Below are positions 1 through 8,046 of a stretch of DNA of 64,000 bases, in pieces. Below the pieces are notes generated by a model that saw only the letters and a program-made list of their open reading frames with translations, had not been told where the DNA came from and ran no database searches. The position numbers and the translations under genes were made by a program. Where the stretch lies: assembly GCA_965205995.1 (NCBI GenBank), contig OZ242200.1, positions 620,001 through 684,000 on the forward strand. Reading direction: 5' to 3'. Numbering within the stretch: the first letter of the stretch is position 1; every line of letters begins with the position of its first letter. The DNA is from MPNO01 sp965205995. Lineage in GTDB: Bacteria; Pseudomonadota; Alphaproteobacteria; MPNO01.

Positions 1-227
1 TCGACGTTGCGCCGTTCAACTGGATCCCGGGCGTCATCTGGTTCGGCGCCAAGGTGGCGTTCTGCCTGTTCGTCTTCCTGTGGGTGCGCGCGACCTTCCC
101 GCGCTATCGCTACGACCAGCTGATGCGGCTCGGCTGGAAGGTGTTCCTGCCGGGCTCGCTGCTCTGGCTGGTGCTCGTCGCCGGCTATCTGGTGGCCACC
201 GGCACGGCGCCGACGGGGGTGATGTGA
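1..227 (+). CDS. nuoH: NADH-quinone oxidoreductase subunit H, 3' end only
   Basis: C-terminal part of the complex I membrane subunit that sits at the quinone-binding junction between the peripheral and membrane arms. The readable frame begins at base 3 and gives about 74 residues: PFNWIPGVIWFGAKV, a hydrophobic helix, the conserved stretch RATFPRYRYDQLMRLGWK, and a last transmembrane helix. The ATFPRYRYDQLM segment is diagnostic of NuoH/ND1. The TGA stop overlaps the ATG of nuoI (ATGTGATGG), so the two are translationally coupled. The start lies outside the window. Confidence 0.95.
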   Translation, partial: DVAPFNWIPGVIWFGAKVAFCLFVFLWVRATFPRYRYDQLMRLGWKVFLPGSLLWLVLVAGYLVATGTAPTGVM

Positions 228-715
228 TGGCCTTGCTCGACCGTTCCGCCCGGGCGCTCTTCCTGACCGAGCTGCTGTCGGGGATGGCGGTCACCCTGCG
301 CTATTTCTTCAAGCCCAAGGTGACCCTCAACTACCCCTACGAGAAGGGCCCGCTGAGCCCGCGCTTCCGCGGCGAGCATGCGCTGCGCCGCTATCCCAAC
401 GGCGAGGAGCGGTGCATCGCCTGCAAGCTGTGCGAGGCGATCTGCCCGGCCCAGGCGATCACCATCGAGGCCGAGCCGCGCGCCGACGGCAGCCGGCGGA
501 CGACGCGCTACGACATCGACATGACCAAGTGCATCTATTGCGGGTTCTGCGAGGAGGCCTGCCCGGTCGATGCAATCGTCGAGGGGCCCAATTTCGAGTT
601 CGCGACCGAAACCCGCGAGGAGCTGATGTACAACAAGGACAAGCTCCTCGACAACGGCGATCGCTGGGAGGCGGACCTCGCCGCCAGGCTCAGCGCCGAT
701 GCGCCCTATCGCTAG
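227..715 (+). CDS. nuoI: NADH-quinone oxidoreductase subunit I (two 4Fe-4S clusters)
   Basis: 162-residue ferredoxin-like subunit of complex I that carries electrons through clusters N6a and N6b towards the quinone site. Two CxxCxxCxxxC motifs are visible: Cys63, 66, 69, 73 and Cys102, 105, 108, 112. The length is usual for alphaproteobacterial NuoI. The ATG at 227 overlaps the nuoH stop and gives the family N-terminus; the open frame extends further upstream, but that part lies inside nuoH and is not used. nuoJ follows after 9 bp. Confidence 0.96.
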   Translation: MALLDRSARALFLTELLSGMAVTLRYFFKPKVTLNYPYEKGPLSPRFRGEHALRRYPNGEERCIACKLCEAICPAQAITIEAEPRADGSRRTTRYDIDMTKCIYCGFCEEACPVDAIVEGPNFEFATETREELMYNKDKLLDNGDRWEADLAARLSADAPYR

Positions 716-724
716 GCGTCGCCG

Positions 725-1339
725 ATGATCGTCCAGACCATCGCCTTCTATCTCTTCGCCGCCGTCGCCGTCGCCGCCGGGGTGATGGTGATCTCGGCGC
801 GCAACCCGGTGCATTCGGTGCTGTTCCTGATCCTCGCCTTCTTCAACGCGGCCGGGCTGTTCGTTCTGCTGGGCGCCGAGTTCATCGCGATGGTGCTGAT
901 CATCGTCTATGTCGGCGCGGTGGCGGTGCTGTTCCTGTTCGTGGTGATGATGCTCGACATCAACTTCGTCGAGCTGCGCCAGGGCTTCCTGCAATATCTG
1001 CCGACCGGGGCGCTGATCGGCATCGTCCTGCTGGCCGAGCTGGTGCTGGTCTTCGCGGGCTGGGCATTCGCGCCCGAGGAGGCGATGATCCGCGCCTCGC
1101 CGACCCCGCCGGCGGGCGACGTCACCAACACCCACGCGCTCGGGCGCATCCTCTATACCGACTACATCTATGCCTTCCAGGCGGCCGGGGTGATCCTGCT
1201 GATCGCCATGATCGGCGCCATCGTGCTCACGCTGCGCGCCCGCGAGGGGGTGCGCAAGCAGCGCATCGGCGACCAGCTCAGGCGCGGCCGCGCGGATGCG
1301 GTGGAGCTCAGAAAGGTCGAGCCGGGGAGCGGCGTCTGA
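725..1339 (+). CDS. nuoJ: NADH-quinone oxidoreductase subunit J
   Basis: 204-residue membrane subunit of complex I with five predicted transmembrane helices. The third helix contains IVYVGAVAVLFLFVVMML, the conserved helix that can adopt a pi-bulge in solved structures and links the quinone cavity to the proton channels. The last ~40 residues are charged and probably cytoplasmic (REGVRKQR, RRGRADAVELRK). It lies between nuoI (9-bp gap) and nuoK (1-bp gap) in the standard operon order. Confidence 0.95.
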   Translation: MIVQTIAFYLFAAVAVAAGVMVISARNPVHSVLFLILAFFNAAGLFVLLGAEFIAMVLIIVYVGAVAVLFLFVVMMLDINFVELRQGFLQYLPTGALIGIVLLAELVLVFAGWAFAPEEAMIRASPTPPAGDVTNTHALGRILYTDYIYAFQAAGVILLIAMIGAIVLTLRAREGVRKQRIGDQLRRGRADAVELRKVEPGSGV

Positions 1340-1340
1340 C

Positions 1341-1646
1341 ATGGTCGGTCTCGCGCATTACCTGACCGTCGCCGCGATCCTGTTCACCCTCGGGATCTTC
1401 GGCATCTTCCTCAACCGCAAGAACGTGATCGTCATCCTGATGTCGATCGAGCTGATCCTGCTCGCGGTCAACATCAACCTGGTCGCCTTCTCGGTCCACC
1501 ACCAGGATCTGGTGGGCCAGGTCTTCGCCCTGCTGGTGCTCGCCATCGCGGCGGCGGAGGCGGCGATCGGGCTCGCCATCATCGTCGTCTATTTCCGCAA
1601 CCGCGGCTCGATCGCGGTCGAGGACATCAACCTGATGCGGGGCTAG
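1341..1646 (+). CDS. nuoK: NADH-quinone oxidoreductase subunit K
   Basis: 101-residue three-helix membrane subunit of complex I, homologous to MrpC of Na+/H+ antiporters. Two buried glutamates needed for proton transfer in the family are present: Glu37 in the MSIELIL helix and Glu73 in the AAAEAAIG helix. The ATG at 1341 follows the nuoJ stop by one base and matches the family N-terminus; an upstream in-frame ATG at 1296 lies within nuoJ and would add 15 residues foreign to the family. Confidence 0.95.
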   Translation: MVGLAHYLTVAAILFTLGIFGIFLNRKNVIVILMSIELILLAVNINLVAFSVHHQDLVGQVFALLVLAIAAAEAAIGLAIIVVYFRNRGSIAVEDINLMRG

Positions 1647-1649
1647 GGC

Positions 1650-3581
1650 GTGCTCTATTCACTCGCCGTCTTCCTGCCGCTGATCGGCGCCTGCATCGCC
1701 GGGCTGTTCGGCCGGCTGATCGGCGACCGGGCCTCGCAATACGCGACCTGCGGGGCGCTGATCGCCTCGGCCGCGATCTCGCTCCTGATCTTCTACGAGG
1801 TCGCGCTCGGCGGCGAGCCGCGCTCGGTCGTGCTGTTCTCCTGGATGACGTCGGGCACGTTCGACGCGGTCTGGACGCTGCGCTTCGACCAGCTCACCGC
1901 GGTGATGGTCTTCGTGGTGACAGTGGTTTCGGCCTGCGTGCATGTCTACTCGATCGGCTACATGCACCACGACCCGTCGATCCCGCGCTTCATGGCCTAT
2001 CTCAGCCTGTTCACCTTCTTCATGCTGGCGCTGGTGACGGCGGACAATCTGCTCCAGCTCTTCTTCGGCTGGGAAGGGGTGGGGCTCTGCTCCTATTTCC
2101 TGATCGGCTTCTGGTACGACCGGCCGGCCGCCAACGCGGCGGCGATCAAGGCGTTCATCGTCAACCGGGTCGGCGATTTCGGCTTCGCGCTCGGCATCAT
2201 GGGCGTGTTTTTCGTCTTCGGCTCGATCGAGCTGCCGGCGATCTTCGCCGCCGCGCCGGAGAAGGCGGATACGACGATCGCCTTCCTCGGCTTCGAGGCC
2301 CAGGCGCTGAACGTCCTCTGCATCCTCCTGTTCATCGGCGCGATGGGGAAGTCGGCCCAGCTCGGCCTGCACACCTGGCTGCCCGACGCGATGGAGGGCC
2401 CGACACCGGTCTCGGCCCTGATCCACGCGGCGACCATGGTCACCGCCGGCGTCTTCCTGGTCGCCCGCATGTCGCCCTTGTTCGAGCACGCCCCGGCCGC
2501 TCTGACCCTGGTGGTGGTGGTCGGCGGGGCGACGGCGTTCTTCGCCGCGACCATCGGGCTCTGCCAGAACGACATCAAGCGGGTGATCGCCTATTCGACC
2601 TGCAGCCAGCTCGGCTACATGTTCTTCGCCTGCGGGGTGTCGGCCTATTCGGCCGGCATCTTCCATTTGATGACCCACGCCTTCTTCAAGGCGCTCCTGT
2701 TCCTCGGCGCGGGCTCGGTGATCCACGCGATGTCGGCCGAACAGGACATGCGCAAGATGGGCGGGATCTACACCCTGATCCCGATGACCTATGTGCTGAT
2801 GTGGATCGGCAGCCTGGCGCTCGCCGGCATCCCGTTCTTCGCCGGCTTCTACTCGAAGGACGTGATCATCGAATCGGCCTTCGGCGCGCACACCATCGCC
2901 GGAGACTTCGCCTTCTGGGCCGGTATCGCGGCGGCCTTCATGACCGCGTTCTATTCCTGGCGGCTCTTGATCATGACCTTCCACGGCGCGCCGAGGTCGG
3001 ACGAACGCACCATGGCGCATGTCCACGAATCGCCGGTCTCGATGATCGCGCCGCTGATCGTGCTGGCCATCGGCGCCGTGGTCTCCGGCATGATCGGCTA
3101 CCGCTATTTCGTCGGCGGCGGGATGGAGGCGTTCTGGGGCGATTCGATCGTCGTCCTGCCCGGCCACGACGCGCTGGCGAACGCCCACCACGCGCCGCTC
3201 TGGGTGGTCGCGCTGCCGATCGCGGTCGCTGTGGCCGGGATCGCGCTCGCTTACTGGTTCTACATGTTCAGGCCGCACATCCCGGTCGCGCTCGCCGGCC
3301 GGCTGGGCGGGATCTACCGCTTCGTGCTCAACAAGTGGTATTTCGACGAGCTCTATGACCGGCTCTTCGTGCGCCCGGCGCACCGGCTCGGCCGCGGCCT
3401 CTGGAAGGAGGGCGACGGCACGCTGATCGACGGGCTCGGCCCGGACGGGCTGGCGGCGGTCGCAAGGGTGCTCGCGCGCCGGGCCAGCCTGCTGCAATCG
3501 GGCTATGTCTATCACTACGCCTTCGCGATGCTGATCGGCGTCGCCGCCTTCGTGACCTGGTACCTCTATGCGCAGGGCTGA
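1650..3581 (+). CDS. nuoL: NADH-quinone oxidoreductase subunit L (antiporter-like)
   Basis: 643-residue distal antiporter-like subunit of complex I, the one carrying the long lateral helix in solved structures. The proton-pumping glutamate is at about Glu142 in FFGWEGVGLCSYFLIGFWY. Other family motifs are TWLPDAMEGPTPVSALIHAATMV and KRVIAYSTCSQLGYMF. It starts at GTG, 3 bp after nuoK. Length is normal and the reading frame is intact. nuoM follows after 12 bp. Confidence 0.95.
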   Translation: MLYSLAVFLPLIGACIAGLFGRLIGDRASQYATCGALIASAAISLLIFYEVALGGEPRSVVLFSWMTSGTFDAVWTLRFDQLTAVMVFVVTVVSACVHVYSIGYMHHDPSIPRFMAYLSLFTFFMLALVTADNLLQLFFGWEGVGLCSYFLIGFWYDRPAANAAAIKAFIVNRVGDFGFALGIMGVFFVFGSIELPAIFAAAPEKADTTIAFLGFEAQALNVLCILLFIGAMGKSAQLGLHTWLPDAMEGPTPVSALIHAATMVTAGVFLVARMSPLFEHAPAALTLVVVVGGATAFFAATIGLCQNDIKRVIAYSTCSQLGYMFFACGVSAYSAGIFHLMTHAFFKALLFLGAGSVIHAMSAEQDMRKMGGIYTLIPMTYVLMWIGSLALAGIPFFAGFYSKDVIIESAFGAHTIAGDFAFWAGIAAAFMTAFYSWRLLIMTFHGAPRSDERTMAHVHESPVSMIAPLIVLAIGAVVSGMIGYRYFVGGGMEAFWGDSIVVLPGHDALANAHHAPLWVVALPIAVAVAGIALAYWFYMFRPHIPVALAGRLGGIYRFVLNKWYFDELYDRLFVRPAHRLGRGLWKEGDGTLIDGLGPDGLAAVARVLARRASLLQSGYVYHYAFAMLIGVAAFVTWYLYAQG

Positions 3582-3593
3582 GGGGTATCCGGC

Positions 3594-5108
3594 GTGACCG
3601 ACTGGCCGATTCTCAGCCTGGTGATCTTCCTGCCGACGGTCGGCGCGCTGTTCGTGTTCATCGTGCGCGGCGACGAACGCATTGTGGCGCGCAACGCGCG
3701 GATGACCGCGCTCTGGACCTCGCTGATCACCTTCGCGCTGTCGCTCGGGATCTGGATCGACTTCGACAATTCGACCGCGTCGTTCCAGTTCGTCGAGCGC
3801 GCCGAGTGGATCCCCATCCTCGGCGCCAGCTACCATCTCGGCGTCGACGGAATCTCGATGCTGTTCGTGATCCTGTCGACCTTCCTCACCCCGCTCTGCG
3901 TGCTGGCGAGCTGGGAGGCGATCCAGACCCGCGTCAAGGAATACATGATCGCCTTCCTGCTGCTCGAGACCTTCATGGTCGGGATGTTCTGCGCGCTCGA
4001 TTTTGTGCTGTTCTACATCTTCTTCGAGGGCGTGCTGATCCCGATGTTCCTGATCATCGGCGTCTGGGGCGGCTCCAACCGGGTCTACGCGGCGTTCAAG
4101 TTCTTCCTCTACACGCTGACCGGATCGGTGCTGATGCTGGTCGCCATCATGGTGATCTATTTCGACGCCGAGAGCACCGATATCGTCCGCCTCATCGAGA
4201 TCGGCTTCGACCCCGGATTGCAGCTCTGGCTCTGGCTTGCCTTCTTCGCGAGCTTCGCGGTCAAGGTGCCGATGTGGCCGGTCCACACCTGGCTGCCGGA
4301 CGCCCATGTCGAGGCGCCGACGGCGGGCTCGGTGATCCTCGCCGGCGTGCTCCTGAAGATGGGGGCCTACGGTTTCCTGCGCTTCTCGCTGCCGATGCTG
4401 CCGGTGGCCAGCGACTTCTTCGCCCCCTTCGTCTTCACGCTGAGCATCATCGCGATCGTCTACACCTCCCTCGTCGCGCTCGCCCAGGAGGACATGAAGA
4501 AGCTGATCGCCTATTCGTCGGTCGCCCATATGGGCTTCGTCACGATCGGGATCTTCACCGCGAGGACGCAGGGCGTCGAAGGCGCGATCGTCCAGATGCT
4601 GAGCCACGGCGTGATCTCGGCGGCGCTGTTCCTCTGCGTCGGCGTGGTCTATGACCGGCTGCACAGCCGCGAGATCGCGCGCTATGGCGGGCTGGTTCAC
4701 CGCATGCCGCTCTACGCGGCGGTGTTCATGGTGTTCACCCTCGGCTCGGTCGGCCTGCCCGGGACCAGCGGTTTCGTCGGCGAGTTCCTGGTCCTCGTCG
4801 GCGCCTTCCAGGTCAATACCTGGCTCGCGCTCCTGGCGACCACGGGCATCGTTCTCGGCGCCGCCTATATGCTCTATCTCTATCGTCGGGTGATCTTCGG
4901 CGCGCTCACCAAGGAAGACCTCAAGACGATGATGGATCTCAACCGGCGCGAGATCGCGGTCTTCGCGCCGCTGGTGGCGGCGACCCTGTGGATGGGCATC
5001 TGGCCGGAGCCGGTCCTCGACGTGATCCACGCTTCCGTCGCCAATCTGATCCAGAACTACGAGGTCGCGCTCAAGGCGTCGAACGCACTCACGGTGGCGG
5101 GGCGGTGA
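3594..5108 (+). CDS. nuoM: NADH-quinone oxidoreductase subunit M (antiporter-like)
   Basis: 504-residue antiporter-like proton-translocating subunit of complex I with about 14 transmembrane helices. The essential glutamate is near residue 145 in FFEGVLIPMFLIIGVWGG. The motifs HTWLPDAHVEAPTAGSV and KKLIAYSSVAHMGFV are typical of NuoM/ND4. GTG start. The stop is separated from the nuoN ATG by a single base, so translation is likely coupled. Confidence 0.95.
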   Translation: MTDWPILSLVIFLPTVGALFVFIVRGDERIVARNARMTALWTSLITFALSLGIWIDFDNSTASFQFVERAEWIPILGASYHLGVDGISMLFVILSTFLTPLCVLASWEAIQTRVKEYMIAFLLLETFMVGMFCALDFVLFYIFFEGVLIPMFLIIGVWGGSNRVYAAFKFFLYTLTGSVLMLVAIMVIYFDAESTDIVRLIEIGFDPGLQLWLWLAFFASFAVKVPMWPVHTWLPDAHVEAPTAGSVILAGVLLKMGAYGFLRFSLPMLPVASDFFAPFVFTLSIIAIVYTSLVALAQEDMKKLIAYSSVAHMGFVTIGIFTARTQGVEGAIVQMLSHGVISAALFLCVGVVYDRLHSREIARYGGLVHRMPLYAAVFMVFTLGSVGLPGTSGFVGEFLVLVGAFQVNTWLALLATTGIVLGAAYMLYLYRRVIFGALTKEDLKTMMDLNRREIAVFAPLVAATLWMGIWPEPVLDVIHASVANLIQNYEVALKASNALTVAGR

Positions 5109-5109
5109 G

Positions 5110-6561
5110 ATGACCGGCGCGCTGCCCGATCTGACCCTCATCCTGCCCGAGCTCGTCCTGGTCTGCGGCGCGATGGCGCTCCTGATGCTGGGGGTGTTCC
5201 TCGGCGACCGCTCTTACCACACCGTGAGCTGGCTTTCGGTTGCCGCGATCGTCGGCGCCGGCGTCGCGGCGAGCTCCACGACCGAGATCCGCACCACCCT
5301 GTTCGGCGACCAGTTCGTGGTCGATGCGTTCGGGCATTTCATGAAATGGCTGGTCTATCTGGGCTCGGCGCTGGCCATCGTCATGTCGTTCGGATACAAC
5401 CGCCGCGAACGCATCGGCCGCCCCGAATACCCCATCCTGATCGTCTTCGCGACGCTCGGGATGTCGATGATGATCTCGGCGAACGACCTGATCTCGCTCT
5501 ATGTGGGGCTCGAGCTGCAGTCCCTCGCGCTCTACGTGATCGCCGCCTTCCGGCGCGATTCCGCGCGGTCCTCGGAAGCCGGGCTCAAATATTTCGTCCT
5601 CGGCGCGCTGTCGTCGGGGATGCTGCTCTATGGCTGCTCGATGGTCTACGGCTTCGCCGGCTCGACCAATTTCGAGACCCTGGCGGGGCTGTTCTCCCGC
5701 CCCGGCGGGACGCCGGAGATCGGCGTCGTCGTCGGGCTCGTCTTCGTCATGGCCGGGCTCGCCTTCAAGATTTCCGCGGTTCCCTTCCACATGTGGACGC
5801 CCGACGTCTACCAGGGCGCGCCGACGCCGGTGACCGCCTTCTTCGCCATCGCCCCCAAGATCGCCGCGATGGCGCTGTTCGTGCGGGTTCTGATCGGGCC
5901 GTTCTTCGATCTGTTCCAGCAATGGCAGCAGATCGTCATCTTCATCTCGATCCTTTCGATGATCCTCGGCGCGCTGGCGGCGATCTGGCAGACCAATATC
6001 AAGCGGCTGCTGGCCTATAGCTCGATCGGCCATGTCGGCTTTGCCCTGGTCGGTCTCGCGGCCGGCAGCGCCGACGGCGTGCGCGGGATCGTGATCTACA
6101 TGGCGGTCTATCTGGTGATGACCGCGGGCACCTTCGCCTGCGTGCTGGCGATGCGCCAGAACGGACGCATGGTGGAAGGCCTGTCCGACCTCGCCGGGCT
6201 CTCGCGCAACGCGCCGCTGATGGCGCTCGCGCTCGCCATATTCATGTTCTCGATGGCGGGGATCCCGCCGCTCGCCGGGTTTTTCTCGAAACTCTACGTC
6301 TTCCTGGCGGCGGTCGATGCCGGGCTCTACACGCTGGCGGTGATCGGCGTGCTGACCAGCGTGATTTCGGCCTTCTACTATGTCCGCATCGTCAAGATCA
6401 TGTATTTCGACGAACCCGCGGAGGCCTTCGACAAGCCGATGGGACGCAGCCTCGGCGCGATCGTCGCGATCTCCAGCGTGCTGGTCGTCGGGTTCATCGC
6501 GTTCCAGGCGCCGATCGTGCGGGCCGCCGAAATTGCCGCAACCGTGCTTTTCTTCACCTGA
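5110..6561 (+). CDS. nuoN: NADH-quinone oxidoreductase subunit N (antiporter-like)
   Basis: 483-residue antiporter-like proton-pumping subunit, the last gene of the complex I operon. It contains the family segments ISLYVGLELQSLALYV, FKISAVPFHMWTPDVYQGAPTPVTAFF and IKRLLAYSSIGHVGFALVGL. The conserved glutamate is in GLELQSL. About 14 transmembrane helices are predicted. birA begins 7 bp downstream, which suggests read-through from the nuo operon into cofactor genes. Confidence 0.95.
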   Translation: MTGALPDLTLILPELVLVCGAMALLMLGVFLGDRSYHTVSWLSVAAIVGAGVAASSTTEIRTTLFGDQFVVDAFGHFMKWLVYLGSALAIVMSFGYNRRERIGRPEYPILIVFATLGMSMMISANDLISLYVGLELQSLALYVIAAFRRDSARSSEAGLKYFVLGALSSGMLLYGCSMVYGFAGSTNFETLAGLFSRPGGTPEIGVVVGLVFVMAGLAFKISAVPFHMWTPDVYQGAPTPVTAFFAIAPKIAAMALFVRVLIGPFFDLFQQWQQIVIFISILSMILGALAAIWQTNIKRLLAYSSIGHVGFALVGLAAGSADGVRGIVIYMAVYLVMTAGTFACVLAMRQNGRMVEGLSDLAGLSRNAPLMALALAIFMFSMAGIPPLAGFFSKLYVFLAAVDAGLYTLAVIGVLTSVISAFYYVRIVKIMYFDEPAEAFDKPMGRSLGAIVAISSVLVVGFIAFQAPIVRAAEIAATVLFFT

Positions 6562-6568
6562 CCCGCCG

Positions 6569-7282
6569 GTGGCTCTTCCGGCAGGTTACCGGGTCGTCGG
6601 GCTGCGGCGGATCGACAGCACCAATGCCGAGGCGCTGCGCCGCGCCGCGGACGGGGCGCCCGACGGCACGGTCGTCGTCGCCGACGAGCAGACCGCCGGG
6701 CGCGGCCGGCGCGGGCGAAGCTGGATCTCCGCGCCGGGCAATCTGTTCATGACCGTTCTCGTCCGCCCGCCGGAGGGGAGCGCGGTGGCCCAGCTTTCCT
6801 TCGTCGCCGCCGTCGCGCTCGGCGACGCGCTGCCTCCGGCGACCGGCCACCGCTTCAAATGGCCCAACGATCTCCTGGTGGAGGGACGCAAGATCGCCGG
6901 TATCCTGGTCGAAGCCGATGGCGGGGCGGCGGCGGTGGGGATCGGCGTGAACACCGCCCGGACCCCGGACGGGGTGCGCGAAACCGCCGCCGATCTCGGC
7001 GGACGGCGCGACGCTGCCATGCTCGCCGCCGACATCTGCGCCAGCTTCGATGGCTGGTACCGGCGCTGGCTCGCCGAGGGATTCGGCCCGGTGCGCCAGG
7101 CCTGGCTTTCCCGCGCCGCCGGGGTCGGCGAACAGGTCACCGCGCAGTCGGCGCGCGGCGCCGTCACCGGCCGCTTCGACCGGCTCACGGCGGACGGCGC
7201 GCTCGTCCTCGTCGATGCGTCGGGCAGCGAAATCGAGATCGGCGCCGGCGAAATATCATTCGGGAGGCGCCGGTGCTGCTGA
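6569..7282 (+). CDS. birA: biotin--[acetyl-CoA-carboxylase] ligase, no DNA-binding domain
   Basis: 237-residue biotin protein ligase, which activates biotin as biotinyl-AMP and attaches it to the carboxyl-carrier protein. The catalytic loop GRGRRGRSW is at residues 44-52 and KWPNDLL at 97-103, with the conserved Lys at 108. The N-terminal helix-turn-helix of E. coli BirA is missing, so this is a class I ligase that does not repress transcription. I chose the GTG at 6569, 7 bp after nuoN; reading further upstream enters nuoN. The last 10 bases overlap coaX. Confidence 0.9.
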   Translation: MALPAGYRVVGLRRIDSTNAEALRRAADGAPDGTVVVADEQTAGRGRRGRSWISAPGNLFMTVLVRPPEGSAVAQLSFVAAVALGDALPPATGHRFKWPNDLLVEGRKIAGILVEADGGAAAVGIGVNTARTPDGVRETAADLGGRRDAAMLAADICASFDGWYRRWLAEGFGPVRQAWLSRAAGVGEQVTAQSARGAVTGRFDRLTADGALVLVDASGSEIEIGAGEISFGRRRCC

Positions 7283-8046
7283 CCGTCGATTCGGGCAACA
7301 CCAACATCGTCTTCGCGCTCTATGAGGGCGAGGAGCAGCAGGGCGTCTGGCGGAGTTCCAGCGATGCGAAGCGCACCGCCGACGAATACGCGGTCTGGCT
7401 GCACCAGCTGATGTCGCTGCGCGGCCTGTCCGCGACCGATGTCGACGCGGCGATCATCGCCACGGTGGTCCCCGAGGCGCTGTTCAGCCTGCGGTCGCTG
7501 TGCCGAAGCTATTTCGACTGCGACCCCCTGGTGGTCGGCGAGCCGGGGGTCGAGATCGGCATCGGAGTGCTGGTGGACAGCCCGTCCGAGGTCGGCACCG
7601 ACCGCCTGGTCAACGCCGTCGGCGCCCATGAACGGTACGGCGGACCCCTGATCGTCATCGATTTCGGCACCGCCACCACCTTCGATGTCGTCGACGGCGA
7701 GGGCAGCTATGTCGGCGGCGTGATCGCGCCCGGAATCAACCTCTCGCTCGATGCGCTGCACGCGGCGGCGGCGCAGCTCCCGCGCGTCGCCGTCCGGCGT
7801 CCGTCGAGCGTGATCGGCAAGCGGACCGTGCCGGCGATGCTGTCGGGCATCTATTGGGGGTATATCGGGTTGATCGAGGGGCTGGTGGAACGGATCGTCG
7901 GGGAGTATGGCAGTGACATGAAGGTTATCGCCACCGGCGGCCTCGCGCCGCTATTCGCCGAGGGAACGCCTGTCATCGGCGACGTCGACCCCGAGATGAC
8001 GCTGCGCGGCCTGGCCTCGATCTGGCGCCGGAACCGGGACCGATGA
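7273..8046 (+). CDS. coaX: type III pantothenate kinase
   Basis: 257-residue kinase for the first step of coenzyme A synthesis (pantothenate to 4'-phosphopantothenate). It belongs to the ASKHA superfamily and is not feedback-inhibited by CoA in characterised members. Visible motifs: DSGNTN at 6-11 (phosphate loop), GTDR at 108-111 and DFGTATT from 130. The GTG start at 7273 lies inside the end of birA, with GGGAGG at 7262-7267 as ribosome-binding site. An ATGA overlap couples it to rnj. CoaX next to birA is the usual alphaproteobacterial arrangement. Confidence 0.93.
   Translation: MLLTVDSGNTNIVFALYEGEEQQGVWRSSSDAKRTADEYAVWLHQLMSLRGLSATDVDAAIIATVVPEALFSLRSLCRSYFDCDPLVVGEPGVEIGIGVLVDSPSEVGTDRLVNAVGAHERYGGPLIVIDFGTATTFDVVDGEGSYVGGVIAPGINLSLDALHAAAAQLPRVAVRRPSSVIGKRTVPAMLSGIYWGYIGLIEGLVERIVGEYGSDMKVIATGGLAPLFAEGTPVIGDVDPEMTLRGLASIWRRNRDR

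Noticed and set aside
1659..5141. Very long open frame on the minus strand opposite nuoL and nuoM (1160 codons).
   Set aside because: Composition is Asp/Arg/His/Glu-rich low complexity typical of the antisense of GC-rich genes, and both nuoL and nuoM are fully conserved on the plus strand.
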